Below are positions 1 to 11,100 of a stretch of 64,000 nt of DNA, one piece after another; the first letter of the stretch is position 1; the number at the start of each line of letters is the position of its first letter. The notes under the pieces are model-generated. The model was not told where the DNA came from, made no database searches, and saw only the letters and a program-made list of their open reading frames with translations. Made by a program: the position numbers and the translations under genes. The stretch is from Microbacterium sp. cf046 (GTDB taxonomy: Bacteria > Actinomycetota > Actinomycetes > Actinomycetales > Microbacteriaceae), in the NCBI RefSeq assembly GCF_900114345.1, contig NZ_FOZJ01000003.1:186001-250000 (forward strand). The letters run 5' to 3'.

Positions 1-764
1 GGGTGTACATCTCCGGCGCGGTGCTCGCGGCGGATCTGGGACTCCCCGACATCGGGCTCACGACCCTCACCGAGGTCGCGGGACGGGGCCAGCAGATCGC
101 GCGGATGACCGAGCTGCCCGCGATCATCGACGCGGACACCGGCTTCGGCGAGCCGATGAACGTGGCGCGGACGATCCAGACGCTCGAGGATGCGGGCCTC
201 TCCGGGCTGCACATCGAGGATCAGATCAACCCGAAGCGCTGCGGCCACCTCGACGGCAAGTCTGTCGTCGATCAGGACACCGCGATCAAGCGCATCCGGG
301 CTGCCGTCGACGCGCGACGCGACCCGAACTTCCTGATCATGGCGCGCACCGACATCCGCGCCGTCGAGGGTCTGGACGCCGCGATCGATCGCGCGAAGGC
401 GCTGGTGGATGCCGGGGCCGACGCGATCTTCCCCGAGGCGATGCGCTCGCTCGAGGAGTTCGCGGCCGTCCGCGCCGCGATCGACGTGCCGATCCTGGCC
501 AACATGACGGAGTTCGGCAAGAGCGACCTGTTCTCGGTCGACCAGCTGCGCGACGTCGGTCTCAACCTGGTGATCTGGCCGGTGTCGCTGCTGCGGCTCG
601 CGATGGGTGCTGCCGGCCGCGGGCTGGATACTCTGAACGACGAGGGGCATCTCACCTCCAAGCTCGGCGAGATGCAGCACCGCGCGGACCTGTACGACCT
701 GATCGAGTACGAGGCCTACAACCACTTCGACACTTCGGTGTTCAACTTCAACGTCAACCGCTAA
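1..764 (+). CDS. prpB: 2-methylisocitrate lyase, 5'-truncated by the window edge
   Basis: Cytoplasmic lyase of the methylcitrate cycle, cleaving 2-methylisocitrate to pyruvate and succinate. The visible 254 codons belong to the PEP mutase/isocitrate lyase superfamily: a Mg-site motif DTGFGEP, the catalytic loop KRCGH with the active-site Cys (about 232-246), then MARTD and an NMTEFG segment. The first in-frame codon here is GTG at 3, but the sequence begins in mid-domain (YISGAVLAADLGLPD), so the true start lies upstream and roughly the first 45 residues are missing. prpC follows 86 bp downstream on the same strand, supporting a propionate-degradation operon; prpD would be expected just outside the window. 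Confidence 0.93.
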   Translation, partial: VYISGAVLAADLGLPDIGLTTLTEVAGRGQQIARMTELPAIIDADTGFGEPMNVARTIQTLEDAGLSGLHIEDQINPKRCGHLDGKSVVDQDTAIKRIRAAVDARRDPNFLIMARTDIRAVEGLDAAIDRAKALVDAGADAIFPEAMRSLEEFAAVRAAIDVPILANMTEFGKSDLFSVDQLRDVGLNLVIWPVSLLRLAMGAAGRGLDTLNDEGHLTSKLGEMQHRADLYDLIEYEAYNHFDTSVFNFNVNR

Positions 765-850
765 CCCCGTTCACCTGTCGCCGACTGCGCGGAATCGGTC
801 ACCCGACCCGCGTGTTGTGACAGGGGAGCGAGACAGAAGAGGATCAGAGC

Positions 851-2020
851 ATGACCGAAACGATCGAGATCAAGAAGGGCCTCGCCGGCGTCACCGTCGA
901 CTACACCGCGGTCTCCAAGGTCAATCCCGAGACCAACAGCCTGCTCTACCGCGGGTATCCGGTGCAGGAGCTGGCCGCCACGCAGCCCTTCGAGGCCGTC
1001 GCATACCTGCTCTGGTACGGCGAGCTGCCCACCGACGAGCAGCTCGCCGAGTTCGTGGCGGAGGAGCGCGCGAACCGCACGCTCGATGAGAACGTCAAGC
1101 AGGCGATCGACCTGGTGCCCCTGGATGCGCATCCGATGGATGTCATCCGGACTGCCGTGTCGCTGGCCGGGGCGTCGGATCCGGCCGCATTCGACAACTC
1201 GCGCGAGTCGGATCTCGCGAAGTCGAAGCGGCTGTTCGCGAAGCTGCCCGCCATGGTCGCCTACGACCAGCGCCGCCGTCGCGGCCAGGAGCTCGTCGAC
1301 CCGCGTGCGGACCTCGACTACTCGCAGAACTTCCTCTGGATGGCCTTCGGCGAGGAGCCCGATCCGGTCGTCGCACGCGCCTTCAACGTGTCGATGATCC
1401 TGTACGCGGAGCACTCGTTCAACGCATCGACCTTCACGGCACGCGTGATCACCTCGACGATGGCCGACCTGTACTCGGCCGTCGTGGGCGCCATCGGTGC
1501 CCTCAAGGGGCCGCTGCACGGCGGTGCGAACGAAGCCGTCATGCACATCTTCGACGAGATCGGCTCGGCCGAGAACGTCGGGCCGTGGCTGGACACCGCG
1601 CTCGCCGAGAAGCGCAAGATCATGGGCTTCGGCCACCGCGTCTACAAGCACGGCGATTCGCGTGTGCCGACGATGAAGGCCGCACTGGACACCCTCGTCG
1701 AGCACTACGACGCGCGCGAACTCGCGGCGCTGTACGACACCCTCGAGTCCGAGTTCGTCTCGCGCAAGGGCATCTACCCCAACCTCGACTACCCGTCGGG
1801 TCCGTCGTACAACCTGATGGGCTTCGACACGCTCACCTTCACGCCGCTGTTCGTCGCCTCGCGTGTCACGGGCTGGACGGCGCACATCATCGAGCAGGCG
1901 GCATCCAACGCACTCATTCGCCCGCTCTCGGCGTACAACGGCCCCGACGAACGACACATCGACGGCTACGTGCCGGATGCCGAGGCCACGGTGGACCGCC
2001 CGGAGGAAGCAGCGGGCTGA
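851..2020 (+). CDS. prpC: 2-methylcitrate synthase (citrate synthase family)
   Basis: Condenses propionyl-CoA with oxaloacetate to 2-methylcitrate. The 389-residue length fits the short type II methylcitrate/citrate synthases. Visible motifs are the early substrate strand SLLYRGYPVQEL, the catalytic-His block GPLHGGANEAV and the FGHRVYKHGDSR block with the second His. The ATG at 851 follows an AGAGGA ribosome site. Its place directly after prpB favours methylcitrate synthase over the housekeeping citrate synthase; sequence alone cannot exclude dual activity. A 58-bp gap separates it from the downstream thiolase. Confidence 0.9.
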   Translation: MTETIEIKKGLAGVTVDYTAVSKVNPETNSLLYRGYPVQELAATQPFEAVAYLLWYGELPTDEQLAEFVAEERANRTLDENVKQAIDLVPLDAHPMDVIRTAVSLAGASDPAAFDNSRESDLAKSKRLFAKLPAMVAYDQRRRRGQELVDPRADLDYSQNFLWMAFGEEPDPVVARAFNVSMILYAEHSFNASTFTARVITSTMADLYSAVVGAIGALKGPLHGGANEAVMHIFDEIGSAENVGPWLDTALAEKRKIMGFGHRVYKHGDSRVPTMKAALDTLVEHYDARELAALYDTLESEFVSRKGIYPNLDYPSGPSYNLMGFDTLTFTPLFVASRVTGWTAHIIEQAASNALIRPLSAYNGPDERHIDGYVPDAEATVDRPEEAAG

Positions 2021-2078
2021 CCCCACGGATCCACGGACGCGCCGCCGCGCTCGTGGATGGAACCTCAGAGGAGCTGAC

Positions 2079-3254
2079 ATGAGCACCGCCGTCATCGTCG
2101 ACGTCGTCCGCACGCCTTCGGGTCGCGGCAAGCCCGGGGGAGCGCTGTCCGGTGTCCATCCCGTGGATCTCGCCGCCGGCGTCCTGCAGGCGGTGCTCGA
2201 GCGCAACGGACTCGAATCGCGCCAGATCGACGACGTGCTGCTCGGCTGCGTGAGCCAGGTCGGCGATCAGTCGATGAACATCGCCCGCCAGGCCGTGCTC
2301 GCGGCAGGCTTCGACGAGTCGATTCCCGCCACGACGATCGACCGCCAGTGCGGATCGAGCCAGCAGGCGGCGCATTTCGCCGCGCAGGGCGTGATCGCCG
2401 GCGCGTACGACATCGTGATCGCCGGCGGCGTGGAGTCCATGAGCCGTGTTCCGCTCGGCTCATCGCGAGCGGGCGGGTCCCGCTCGCCACTCCTCGATGC
2501 CCGGTACCCGGAGGGCCTCGTCAACCAGGGCGTCTCGGCCGAGCTGATCGCGCAGAGGTGGGGCCTGTCGCACGACGTGCTCGACGCGTACTCGGCCGAG
2601 TCGCATCGGAGGGCGGCGGATGCGGCATCCCGCGGCCTCTTCGACTCTCAGCTGCTCGCCGTCGAGGTCGACGGCGGCGAGGTGACCGCCGACGAGACCG
2701 TGCGTGCTGGCACGACGATCGAGGGCCTCTCGGGTCTGAATCCGGCGTTCCGCACCGACGAGCTGGCCGCACGGTTCCCCGATGTCGACTGGCGGATCAC
2801 GCCCGGCAACTCGTCACCGCTCACCGACGGCGCCTCGGCCGCCCTGATCATGAGCGAGGCCAAGGCGAACGAGCTCGGGCTGACCCCGCGCGCGCGGTTC
2901 CACGCATTCTCGGTCGTCGGCGATGACCCGCTCTTCATGCTCACGGGCCCGATTCCGGCGACCCGGCGCATCCTCGAGCGCAGCGGACTGAGCATCCACG
3001 ACCTGGACGCCTACGAGGTCAACGAGGCGTTCGCGCCCGTGCCTCTCGCCTGGGCGCACGACCTCCGAGCCGATCCCGACAAGCTCAATGCATGGGGAGG
3101 GGCGATCGCGCTCGGCCATGCGCTCGGATCGTCGGGCACGCGTCTGCTCGGCACGCTGCTGGCCACCCTCGAGGCAACCGGCGGCCGATACGGCCTGCAG
3201 ACGATGTGCGAAGGCGGCGGGATGGCGAACGCGACGATCATCGAGCGGCTGTAG
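2079..3254 (+). CDS. acetyl-CoA acetyltransferase (thiolase)
   Basis: A 391-residue thiolase that either condenses or cleaves acyl-CoA thioesters. The acyl-accepting Cys91 sits in DRQCGSSQ. The C-terminal active-site elements are NEAFAPVP, GGAIALGHALG (His347) and MCEGGGMANA (Cys377). The frame stays open upstream into the end of prpC, but ATG 2079 is preceded by GAGGAGCTGAC and begins a typical thiolase N-terminus (STAVIVDVVRTPSGR), so the longer version is rejected. It may share the prp transcript; the exact acyl chain preference cannot be read from sequence. Confidence 0.92.
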   Translation: MSTAVIVDVVRTPSGRGKPGGALSGVHPVDLAAGVLQAVLERNGLESRQIDDVLLGCVSQVGDQSMNIARQAVLAAGFDESIPATTIDRQCGSSQQAAHFAAQGVIAGAYDIVIAGGVESMSRVPLGSSRAGGSRSPLLDARYPEGLVNQGVSAELIAQRWGLSHDVLDAYSAESHRRAADAASRGLFDSQLLAVEVDGGEVTADETVRAGTTIEGLSGLNPAFRTDELAARFPDVDWRITPGNSSPLTDGASAALIMSEAKANELGLTPRARFHAFSVVGDDPLFMLTGPIPATRRILERSGLSIHDLDAYEVNEAFAPVPLAWAHDLRADPDKLNAWGGAIALGHALGSSGTRLLGTLLATLEATGGRYGLQTMCEGGGMANATIIERL

Positions 3255-3279
3255 CCAGGGCGCTGCGAACGTCGGACGC

Positions 3280-3394
3280 TGCGGGTCGGAGCGTGGGCCG
3301 GTGAAGCCACGCGGCCGTGCGGATCGGGGCGTGGGCCGGTGAGCGACGCGGCCGGTGCGGATCGGAGCGCGGGGCGGTGAGCCCACGCGGTTGG
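3280..3394. repeat. 38-bp tandem repeat, three imperfect copies
   Basis: Three head-to-tail copies start at 3280, 3318 and 3356 with a period of 38 bp. Each begins TGCGG(G/A)TCGG, continues (A/G)GCG(T/C)GGG(C/G)CGGTGA and ends CACGCGG-like. The array fills most of the spacer between two convergent genes (thiolase and the DUF222 gene). There are no spacers between copies, so it is not CRISPR. Confidence 0.85.
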
Positions 3395-3470
3395 TGAGCC
3401 GCTCAGTCGCTACGTGATCGATCGATGAGCCTCCGGCAGCGTCGCGGCGTTCCGGCGGCCGCGAGGCGGG

Positions 3471-4820
3471 TCAGGCGGCGTAGTCGTATCTGGCTCGTCC
3501 GCCGAGTCTGGGGGTGCGTGCGGGGTCGATGTGGGGTGGTGGGATGAACCAGGCTTTCGCGCGAATGCCGACGCCGTCGATGCGGATGTCCCATCTGTTG
3601 TCGTGGATGCGGTGGTGGCAGGATTCGCAGAGGAGGATGCCGTTGTTCAGGTCGGTGGGTCCGGCGTCTCTGGCCCACCATCGGATGTGGTGGGCTTTGG
3701 TGTGGCCGGGTGGTGCCCCGCACATGGTGCAGCCGCCGTCGCGTTCGACCAGCGCGAGCCGCTGGGTCGGGGTGAACAGTCGTCTGGTGCGTCCCCAGTC
3801 CAGGATTTGGGAGGCTCCGCCGAGGACGCAGGAGATGATCTGCCCGCCGGCGGCCATCCGCCGGGCTGTCGAGATTGAGACCGGGGTGGTGATCCCATCG
3901 ACGGTGGCGTACCCGGTGCCGTCGACCAGGTCCTCGTGGTCGATCCGCACCACGACCGTCGCGCCGGCCAGGGGTAGATCGGTGTCCGCGCAGCCGAGCG
4001 CGTGTTCGCAGAGCCGGACGAGCGCGTCGGCTTGCATCTGCACCACGGATCGGCGCGGAACGTCCAGGTCGGCGGTGCCGTCCCGTTGCGCATCCTTGGT
4101 GGTGCGCATCTGGTCGGAGACGAGCGCTTCGATCGCGGTCTTCACGGGTGCGGCGTGTTCCGGGGTGAGCCGGCCGGACAGCTCGAACATCCCGTCCACC
4201 TCCCGCATCGTGAACCGTTCCAGGCCGCGCCTCTCATCCTCGCGTGGACCGACGCCGTCCGGGTCCAGCCACGCCTCCGCCCGGACCAGCACCCGGTTCA
4301 GGTGATCCATCGTCAACCCGGGCGCCTGTTCGACCAGCGTCCGCTCCGCCGCGTCCACCGCCTCAGCCCCGGCGCGGAACGCGACCCGGTCCAGCACGGC
4401 GATGATCGCCGCCGCGGCCTGCGTGGTCAACCGCGCGGCATCCAACGCCTCCGCGGCATGCGGGTGCCGTGCCGGCGCAGTCGCCCCGGACAACAGCCGC
4501 CGCGGCACGGTCGCTTCCCCGACCTTCACCAGGCGTGCCGCGTCCCCCGTCGAGGTGCCGCCGGTCGCGGCGATCAGCGCGGTCGGGTTGCGGTACCCCT
4601 GCGTCTTCGCCAACCCCTCGGACCCCAGCTCGGGGCGGGACCGGCGGGCGATCTCCGCCGCCAACACCGTCTGATCCGCGTCCAGCATCCGCCGCATCCG
4701 GCAATACCGCTCATGCACCGCGATCAGATCGCTGTCACTCAGCGACCCGGCATCCGCCCCCGACCACACCGACCGCACGGCATTGACCTCCGCGGGAAGC
4801 AGATCAAGCGCTCTGGTCAT
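3471..4820 (-). CDS. DUF222 / HNH endonuclease-domain protein
   Basis: A 449-residue protein of the actinobacterial DUF222 family (REP13E12-like). The N-terminal two thirds are the alpha-helical DUF222 domain. The C-terminus carries an HNH nuclease fold: CTMCG (zinc knuckle), KAHHIRWW, DLNNGILLC and CESCHHRIHD, all intact. Members are multicopy in many actinobacteria and some are associated with mobile repeats; the biological role is unknown. The start has no ribosome site; instead TACATT lies exactly six bases upstream of the ATG, suggesting a leaderless mRNA. It is convergent with the thiolase gene across the tandem repeat. Confidence 0.85.
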   Translation of the reverse strand: MTRALDLLPAEVNAVRSVWSGADAGSLSDSDLIAVHERYCRMRRMLDADQTVLAAEIARRSRPELGSEGLAKTQGYRNPTALIAATGGTSTGDAARLVKVGEATVPRRLLSGATAPARHPHAAEALDAARLTTQAAAAIIAVLDRVAFRAGAEAVDAAERTLVEQAPGLTMDHLNRVLVRAEAWLDPDGVGPREDERRGLERFTMREVDGMFELSGRLTPEHAAPVKTAIEALVSDQMRTTKDAQRDGTADLDVPRRSVVQMQADALVRLCEHALGCADTDLPLAGATVVVRIDHEDLVDGTGYATVDGITTPVSISTARRMAAGGQIISCVLGGASQILDWGRTRRLFTPTQRLALVERDGGCTMCGAPPGHTKAHHIRWWARDAGPTDLNNGILLCESCHHRIHDNRWDIRIDGVGIRAKAWFIPPPHIDPARTPRLGGRARYDYAA

Positions 4821-4826
4821 AGAACA

Positions 4827-4832
4827 AATGTA
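4827..4832 (-). promoter_or_regulatory. -10 element TACATT for a leaderless DUF222 mRNA
   Basis: On the minus strand TACATT, six bases (TGTTCT), then ATG. The spacing places the first transcribed base on the A of the start codon. The same layout recurs at six other genes in the window. Confidence 0.5.
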
Positions 4833-5024
4833 CTAATGACCTCCGACATCGGCTCGTCCGACGGAGGTGCACGCTGTGGATGCTCCGACCGACTCGACCG
4901 TCTCGGCTCGGCCCTCTCGTCGAAGTGGCCGCTGCGGGCGATCAATCGGTGAACTGTGAATCGCTGAAGATGGTCCGACGTCGGCCGTCTCCCCGGTCGC
5001 TCACAAGTCACCTACTGACCCGCC

Positions 5025-5038
5025 TGCAAGCGCTTGCT
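5025..5038. promoter_or_regulatory. Palindromic operator upstream of amylopullulanase, site 1
   Basis: Contains GCAAGCGCTTGC, a perfect 12-bp palindrome (5026-5037) with the central CG typical of LacI/MalR-family operators. Its centre lies 162 bp before the GTG start of the starch-degrading enzyme. Confidence 0.6.
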
Positions 5039-5102
5039 TCGCCCGAAATCGCGCGCGCTAAACCGACTCCCCACCCGCACGATACCTCACGCATTCCGAC
5101 CA

Positions 5103-5116
5103 TGTAAGCGCTTGCA
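5103..5116. promoter_or_regulatory. Palindromic operator upstream of amylopullulanase, site 2
   Basis: TGTAAGCGCTTGCA matches site 1 in 12 of 14 positions (one base of the palindrome and the last flanking base differ). The centres of the two sites are 78 bp apart, compatible with cooperative or looping repression by a MalR-like LacI-family protein. The regulator gene is not in this window. Confidence 0.6.
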
Positions 5117-5193
5117 TTCCTATGGATCGGCTGTTACCGTCGCTGAATCGCGCCGGGCACGTTGCCGTGCCCCTCCACCCCCCGGGAGCATCA

Positions 5194-8100
5194 GTGTCGA
5201 AGTCGACCCCTGCACGCGCACGCCGCGTCATCGCCAGCCTCGTCTCCGCAGCACTCGTGCTCGCAGGCGCCGTCGCGCTTCCGGCGCTCACTCCGCAGCC
5301 GGCCATCGCCGCCGATCGCACCTTCGCGCTGGTCGGAAACCTTCAGAATGAACTCGGCTGCGCCGATGACTGGAAGCCGGAATGCGCTGAGACCGAGCTC
5401 GCCGCCACCGACATCGCCGGTGTGTACGCCAAGGAGTTCACCGTCCCCGCGGGCACGTACGAGTACAAGGTGGCCGTCAACGACAGCTGGGCGGAGAACT
5501 ACGGCGCGGACGGGGTGCTTGACGGCCTGAACATCCCGCTCACGATCGCCGGACCGGCGACGCTCCGGTTCGTCTTCGACGACAACACCAAGCGGGTCGG
5601 GCTCGAGGCGACCGAACTGGCCGAGGGCTATACAGCGGAAGACGACGCGCTCGTCGCCGCTCCCGTGCGCCAGCCGGGGAGCGCCGAGCAGTTCTACTTC
5701 GTCATGACCGACCGGTTCGCGAACGGCGACACGGCCAACGACAGCGGCGGCCTCATCGGCGACCGGATGGTCACGGGCCTCGACCCGACCGACAAGGGCT
5801 TCTACCAGGGCGGCGACCTCGCCGGCCTGCGCTCGCAGCTGGATTACATCGAGGGCCTCGGCACCACTGCGATCTGGCTCACTCCGAGTTTCAAGAACCG
5901 TCCGGTCCAGGGCGAAGGCGAGAATGCGAGCGCCGGCTACCACGGCTACTGGATCACCGACTTCACGCAGATCGACCCCCACCTCGGGACGAACGCGGAG
6001 CTCGAGGCGCTGATCGCCGACGCGCACGCACGCGGCATCAAGGTCTACTTCGACATCATCACCAATCACACGGCCGACGTCATCGACTACGCGGAAGACC
6101 AATACACCTACGTCGATCAGGCGACGAGCCCGTACACCGATGCGAGCGGCACCCCGTTCGACCCCGCCGAGTACGCGGGCACGGGGACCTTCCCCACGCT
6201 GGACCCCGCGACGAGCTTCCCCTATACGCCGGTGATCGCCGACGCGGATGCCGACCTGAAAGTCCCTGCATGGCTCAACGACCCGACGCTGTACCACAAC
6301 CGCGGGGACTCGACCTGGGCGGGTGAGTCTGTCACCTACGGCGACTTCGTCGGACTCGACGACCTGATGACCGAGCACCCGACCGTCGTGGACGGGTTCG
6401 TCGACGTGTACGAGGACTGGGTCGACCTCGGCATCGACGGGTTCCGCATCGACACGGCCAAGCACGTCAACTTCGAGTTCTGGGAGCAGTGGTCCACCGA
6501 GGTGCTCGACTACGCCCACTCGCACGACAAGCCGGACTTCTTCATGTTCGGCGAGGTCTACGACGCCGACCCGGCCAAGCTCTCGCCCTACGTCCGCGAC
6601 ACCGACATGAACTCTGTGCTCGATTTCACCTTCCAGTCCCAGGCCACCGCGTACGCGAAGGGTGGGTCGGCGGAGCAGCTGCAGGCCCTGTTCGCGGGCG
6701 ACGAGATGTACACGACGCCCGACTCGTCGGCGACGGCGCTGCCGACTTTCCTCGGCAACCACGACATGGGTCGCATCGGCTATTTCCTTGCGGGCGCCGA
6801 TTCGCTGCAGCGCGATGAGCTCGCGCATGAGCTGATGTACCTCACGCGCGGCCAGCCCGTCGTCTACTACGGCGACGAGCAGGGCTTCGCCGGCTCGGGC
6901 GGCGACAAGGACGCCCGGCAGTCGATGTTCGCGACGCAGACCGCGGAGTATGCGAACCAGCCCCTCGTCACCGGCGAGCAGCTGGACAGCGTCGACCGCT
7001 ACGACACTTCTGCGCCGCTGTACGAGCACATCGCGGACCTCTCCGACCTCCGTGCGTCGCACCCGGCGCTGCGGACCGGCGCGCAGATCGAGCGGTACGT
7101 CGACGACGGCCCCGGGGTGTACGCCTTCAGCCGCGTGGACCGCGACGAGCGCATCGAGTACCTCGTCGCGACGAACAACGCGACCACTGACAAGACCGTG
7201 TCAATTCCGACGTTGACCGACGATGCGGCGTTCGCACCCCTGTACGGCGACGGTCAGGCATTCACGACGGATGCGGCGGGCCTGGGCTCGGTGACGGTGC
7301 CCGCGCTCTCCTCCGTCGTGTTCACGGCCGACGGGCCGGTCACCGCGCCGGCGGAGGCGGGCGCCCCGTCGCTCACGCTGCCCGAGGAGGGCGCCGGACT
7401 CAGCGGACTCGCACCCGTCGAGGCCGAGATCGCGAACTCGTGGGCCGAGACGAGCTTCGCGTTCCGCGTCGTGGGCGACGACGAGTGGACGGCGCTCGGC
7501 ACGGCCGAGGACACGACGCCCCGCGTGTTCCACGACGTCACCGATCTCGCGGCGGGCACGCTGATCGAATACCGGGCCGTGTCGACGGATGCCGCGGGCC
7601 ATCGTTCGGCGGCATCCACCTACGCGTCGGTCGGCAACCGAGTGAACGTGAACGTCCCCGAGGTGCCGGAAGACCCCGTCGAGCCCGAGCCGCAGGAGAC
7701 GACGCCGTATGAGTTCGTGAGCGTTCCCGGCAGCTTCAACCAGGAGGCCGGGTGCCCGGATGACTGGCAGCCCGGTTGCGCCGCCGTGCAGATGGCCCAG
7801 ATCGACGGGATCTGGACGATGACCCTGGACGACCTCGCGGCCGGGTCGTACGAGTACAAGATCGCCACCGAGAAGAAGTGGGACGAGAACTACGGTGCCG
7901 GAGGGGTGCTGAACGGCCCGAACATCGTGCTCGTGCACGACGGCGGCCCGATCACGTTCTTCTTCGACCCGCGCACCAAGAACATCCGCTCCACCGCCGA
8001 CGGGCCGGTCATCACCCTCGCCGGCTCTTTCCAGAGCGAACTGGGCTGCACGGGCGGCGACAACGACGGCGACTGGCTGCCGTCGTGCCTCGCCGCCATG

Positions 8101-11100
8101 ATGTTCGACCGCAACGCCGACGGGGTCTTCCAGTTCACGACCGACGACCTTCCGTCCGGCTCGTACGAGGTGAAGGTCACCCACGGTCGGAGCTGGGATG
8201 AGAACTACGGTGCCGGGGGAGCGCCCAACGGTCCGAACATCTCCTTCACCGCCAGCGCCGGCACGGTGGTCGCGTTCCTCTACGACATCGAGACGCACGT
8301 CCTCACCGTGCAGGCGAGCGACCCGCCGCTGTCGGGCATCGGCGAGTTGCGCGCGCACTGGATCGACGCCGACACCATCGCGTGGCCCGCCGACCTCGGC
8401 TCGAGCTCGGCGGGAGTCTCATGGCAGCTCTACGCCTCGCCCGACGCGTCGCTCGCGGTCGCCGACGGCGCGGTGACCGGTGCCGACCCGATCGACCTCA
8501 GCGTCATCGACGGCGGGCTGACCGCCGCGCAGAAAGAGGCCTTCCCCGCGCTCGCGTCGTACATCGCGCTGCGCGTCGAAGGACAGGACACCGCCGCGCT
8601 CGTGAAGGCACAGCTGGCCGTCGCCCAGCGCAACGGCGACACGCTCACCGGGTTCACGGGGGTGCAGCTCCCTGGCGTGCTCGACGACCTCTATGCCGCG
8701 GCGCTTGAGGACCTGACGCTCGGCGTCGCCTTCAAGGGTTCAAAGCCGACCTTCCGTCTCTGGGCGCCGACCGCGCGGGCGGCCACGCTGCTGACGTGGG
8801 ATGCAGGAGCCACCGGCGCCGCTCAGCGCCACGAGGCGACATGGGATGCGGCATCCGGCACGTGGTCCGTGGCGGGCAAGGCCGCGCTCAAGGGCGACGA
8901 GTATCGGTGGGAGGTCGTCGTGTACGCGCCGAGCACCGGAGAGATCGAGACGAATTCGGTGACCGATCCGTACTCGATCGCGCTGACCCCGAACTCGGAA
9001 CGGTCGGTGGCGATCGATCTCGCCGACAAGGCCTTCAGGCCCAAGGCGTGGGAGAAGACCGGGGCGCCGGTGATCGACCAGCAGGTCGACCGGGCGATCT
9101 ACGAACTGCACATCCGCGACTTCTCGATCACCGACGAGACGGTGCCCGAGGCCGAGCGCGGCACGTACACGGCGTTCACCCGAACCGGCAGCGCCGGAAT
9201 GCGCCAGCTCGCACAGCTGGCTGACGCCGGAATCAACACCGTGCACCTGCTGCCGTCGTTCGACATCGCCACGATCGAGGAGAACCGGGCGGCGCAGGCG
9301 GTGCCGGGGTGCGATCTCGCCTCGTCCGGCCCGGCATCGGCCGAGCAGCAGGCGTGCATCAATGCGATCCGTGACGCCGACGGATTCAACTGGGGCTACG
9401 ACCCGTTCCACTTCTCGGTGCCGGAGGGGTCCTACGCGGTCGACGCGAACGGCGGAGCTCGCGTCGCCGAATTCCGGTCGATGGTCGGCGCACTTCACCA
9501 GACGGGTCTGCAGGTCGTGCTCGACGAGGTGTTCAACCACACCGCCGAATCGGGCCAGGGTGAGCGCTCCGTGCTCGACAAGGTCGTGCCCGGCTACTAC
9601 CAGCGGCTGAACGCGGCGGGCGCCGTCGAGACCTCGACCTGCTGCCAGAACGTCGCGACCGAGCACGCCGCCGCCCAGAAGCTCATGGTCGACTCGGTGG
9701 TGACGTGGGCGCGCGGCTACAAGGTCGACGGGTTCCGCTTCGACCTGATGGGACACCACTCGAAGGAGAACATGCTGGCCATCCGGGCGGCGCTGGACGC
9801 GCTGACCGTCAAGAAGGACGGCGTGGACGGCTCGGCGATCTCCCTGTACGGCGAGGGCTGGAACTTCGGCGAGGTCGCGAACAACGCGCTGTTCGAGCAG
9901 GCGACGCAGGGGCAGCTCGGCGGCACGGGCATCGGCACGTTCAACGACCGGCTGCGCGACGGCGTGCACGGCGGCAGCCCGGTCGACGGCTCGTCGACGT
10001 TCGAGCAGGGCTTCGGCACCGGTCTCGGCACCGATCCGAACGGCTCTGCGGTCGACCCCGCGGACCGCACGCTCGGCGAGCAGACCGACCTGGTCAAGCT
10101 CGGGCTGGCCGGCAACCTCCGCGACTTCGAGTTCGAAGCATCCGACGGGACGCTCAAGAGCGGGGCGGAGGTCGACTACAACGGCTCGCCCGCCGGGTAC
10201 GCAGACCAGCCCGACGAGGTGATCAACTACGTCGACGCGCACGACAACGAGACGCTCTACGACCTGTCGGTCTTCAAGCTCCCGACCGACACGTCGATGG
10301 CAGATCGCGTCCGCATGAACACGGTCTCGCTCGCGACGGTGACGCTGTCGCAGTCGGTCTCGTTCTGGCACGCGGGCACCGAGCTGCTGCGCTCGAAGTC
10401 GCTCGACCGCAACAGCTACAACTCCGGCGACTGGTTCAACCGCATCGACTGGACCGGCCAGGAGTCGACCTTCGGCTCCGGCCTGCCGATGCAGGCGGAC
10501 AACGGCGTGAAATGGCCGATCATGGCGCCGCTGCTGGCGGATCCGGCGCTCAAGCCGGGTGCATCCGACATCTCGTCGGCCGAGTCCTCTGCGCTGGACC
10601 TGCTGCGGGTGCGTTCCGAGGTCGACCTCTTGAGGCTCGGCTCGGCGGACCTGATCGAGCAGAAGGTGTCGTTCCCGAACGGCGGGACGGATGCCGACCC
10701 CGGCGTGATCGTCATGGTGATCGACGACCTGATCGGCGAGGACGTGGACCCGGCACTCGAGGGCGCCCTGGTCGTCTTCAACGCGTCGCCGGAGCCGACG
10801 ACGCAGACCGTCGCGGGTCTCGCCGATCGTGCGTTCGCGCTGACGCCTGCTCTGGCGAACGGATCCGACCCGGTCGTGAAGACGACGACCTGGGATGCCG
10901 CGACCGGCGCCGTGACGGTCCCGGCTCGGTCGGTCGCGGTGCTCGTCGATGTCCAGGACGTCGACACGTCGGTCGCGGCGGCGCCGAACAAGGTGCTGGC
11001 GAAGGCCGGGACCACCGTGAAGGTCGCCGGTCGCGTGACCGCGGCCGACGGCAGCGCCCCGGTCGGCACCGTCACGGTGACCGACGGCCGCACCGTGCTC

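Larger units (their letters stand above)
4821..5193. other. Divergent spacer between the DUF222 and amylopullulanase genes
   Basis: A 373-bp region with no convincing gene. It holds the leaderless -10 of the minus-strand neighbour at its left end and two palindromic operators in its right half. An in-frame ATG at 5122 would extend the amylopullulanase by 24 residues but gives a non-signal N-terminus. No clear -35/-10 pair for the amylase was found by eye. Confidence 0.6.

Noticed and set aside
1863..2078. N-terminal extension of the thiolase
   Set aside because: It overlaps the end of prpC out of frame; the ATG at 2079 has a ribosome site and begins the family N-terminus.
3280..3394. CRISPR array
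   Set aside because: Copies are contiguous with no variable spacers and no cas genes are present.
5122..5193. Upstream ATG start for the amylopullulanase
   Set aside because: It would put 24 non-signal residues before a clear Sec signal peptide that begins at GTG 5194.
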